From the NCBI GenBank assembly GCA_034437455.1, contig DAOTUB010000161.1:1-6790 (forward strand): 6,790 nt of DNA. The letters are read 5' to 3'. The stretch comes from DAOTUB01 sp034437455 (GTDB lineage: Bacteria; Chloroflexota; Anaerolineae; B4-G1). Each line of letters opens with the position of its first letter. Positions within the stretch are counted from its first letter, which is position 1. The translations under genes and the position numbers were made by a program. Positions 6,738 to 6,790 of this stretch are shown here, piece after piece. The notes beneath the pieces were generated by a model. That model was given only the letters and a program-made list of their open reading frames with translations, was not told the origin of the DNA and did no database searches.

Positions 6738-6790
6738 ATGGAATTCACGGATGATCTAAAGGTTCTCTTCATCAAAACCGCCGAGCAATT
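6738..6790 (+). CDS. 5' end of a divergent gene, possibly an ISAzo13-type transposase (runs off the window)
   Basis: An ATG at 6738 opens a frame that stays open to the window edge: MEFTDDLKVLFIKTAEQ and part of one more codon. It is preceded by a strong GGGAGGG ribosome binding site at 6728-6734 and a consensus TATAAT at 6697-6702, so a real start is likely. The peptide resembles, from memory, the N-terminus of ISAzo13-family transposases, where a short acidic/amphipathic start leads into a 'LKGxxRRxFMA' stretch. Only 17 residues are visible, so the family call is weak. It points away from the giant gene. The abrupt switch to AT-richer DNA and the apparent 5' truncation of the giant gene at the same place support a mobile element. 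The alternative is an ordinary divergent gene of unknown function. Confidence 0.5.
   Translation, partial: MEFTDDLKVLFIKTAEQ

Larger units (their letters stand above)
6662..6790 (+). mobile_element. Presumed left end of an insertion sequence, boundary approximate
   Basis: From about 6662 the sequence turns AT-richer and stops looking like the GC-rich coding DNA to its left. Within 80 bases it contains a TATAAT box, a short inverted repeat, a ribosome binding site and a start codon, the compact arrangement typical of the upstream end of an insertion sequence. The minus-strand gene loses its natural beginning here. The terminal inverted repeat and target duplication cannot be defined because the other end lies outside the window. 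The element is inferred, and its exact edge could be anywhere between about 6655 and 6690. Confidence 0.4.

Overview
The window is dominated by one gene, a 2141-codon open frame on the minus strand (282-6707). It encodes a giant modular protein of the secreted or cell-surface type. In order, it has an uncharacterised N-terminal part (about 520 residues), a cluster of about five hydrophobic membrane segments, a second uncharacterised linker, an array of Asp-rich thrombospondin type 3-like calcium-binding repeats, and four concanavalin-like LamG/LamG-like jellyroll modules. A small acidic C2-like module is inserted near the end of the third LamG. GC-rich coding DNA, the very large size and the LamG plus calcium-repeat architecture suggest an environmental bacterium, possibly Chloroflexota (Anaerolineae-like). 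That assignment is inference; there is no rRNA or other marker in the window.

The giant gene looks incomplete at both ends. On the right, its first roughly 15 codons are AT-rich, no signal peptide is visible and no ribosome binding site precedes the first ATG. A divergent reading frame with a good Shine-Dalgarno sequence and a perfect TATAAT box starts only 31 bases away (6738, plus strand). Its first 17 residues resemble the N-terminus of an ISAzo13-type transposase, so an insertion sequence probably interrupted the gene here and supplied the current start. On the left, the fourth LamG stops at TGA TGA just after its 'W-H-H-V' strand, lacking the last strands seen in the other three copies.

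Layout from left to right: 1-281, non-coding or unrecognised DNA with a small phased GTTCC repeat and a possible leftward ribosome binding site at the edge; 282-6707, the giant gene on the minus strand; about 6662-6790, the presumed end of the insertion sequence and the start of its plus-strand transposase. The many other open frames, including a 633-codon one opposite the LamG region, are explained as antisense shadows of GC-rich codons. There are no RNA genes, CRISPR arrays or convincing terminators that I can support.
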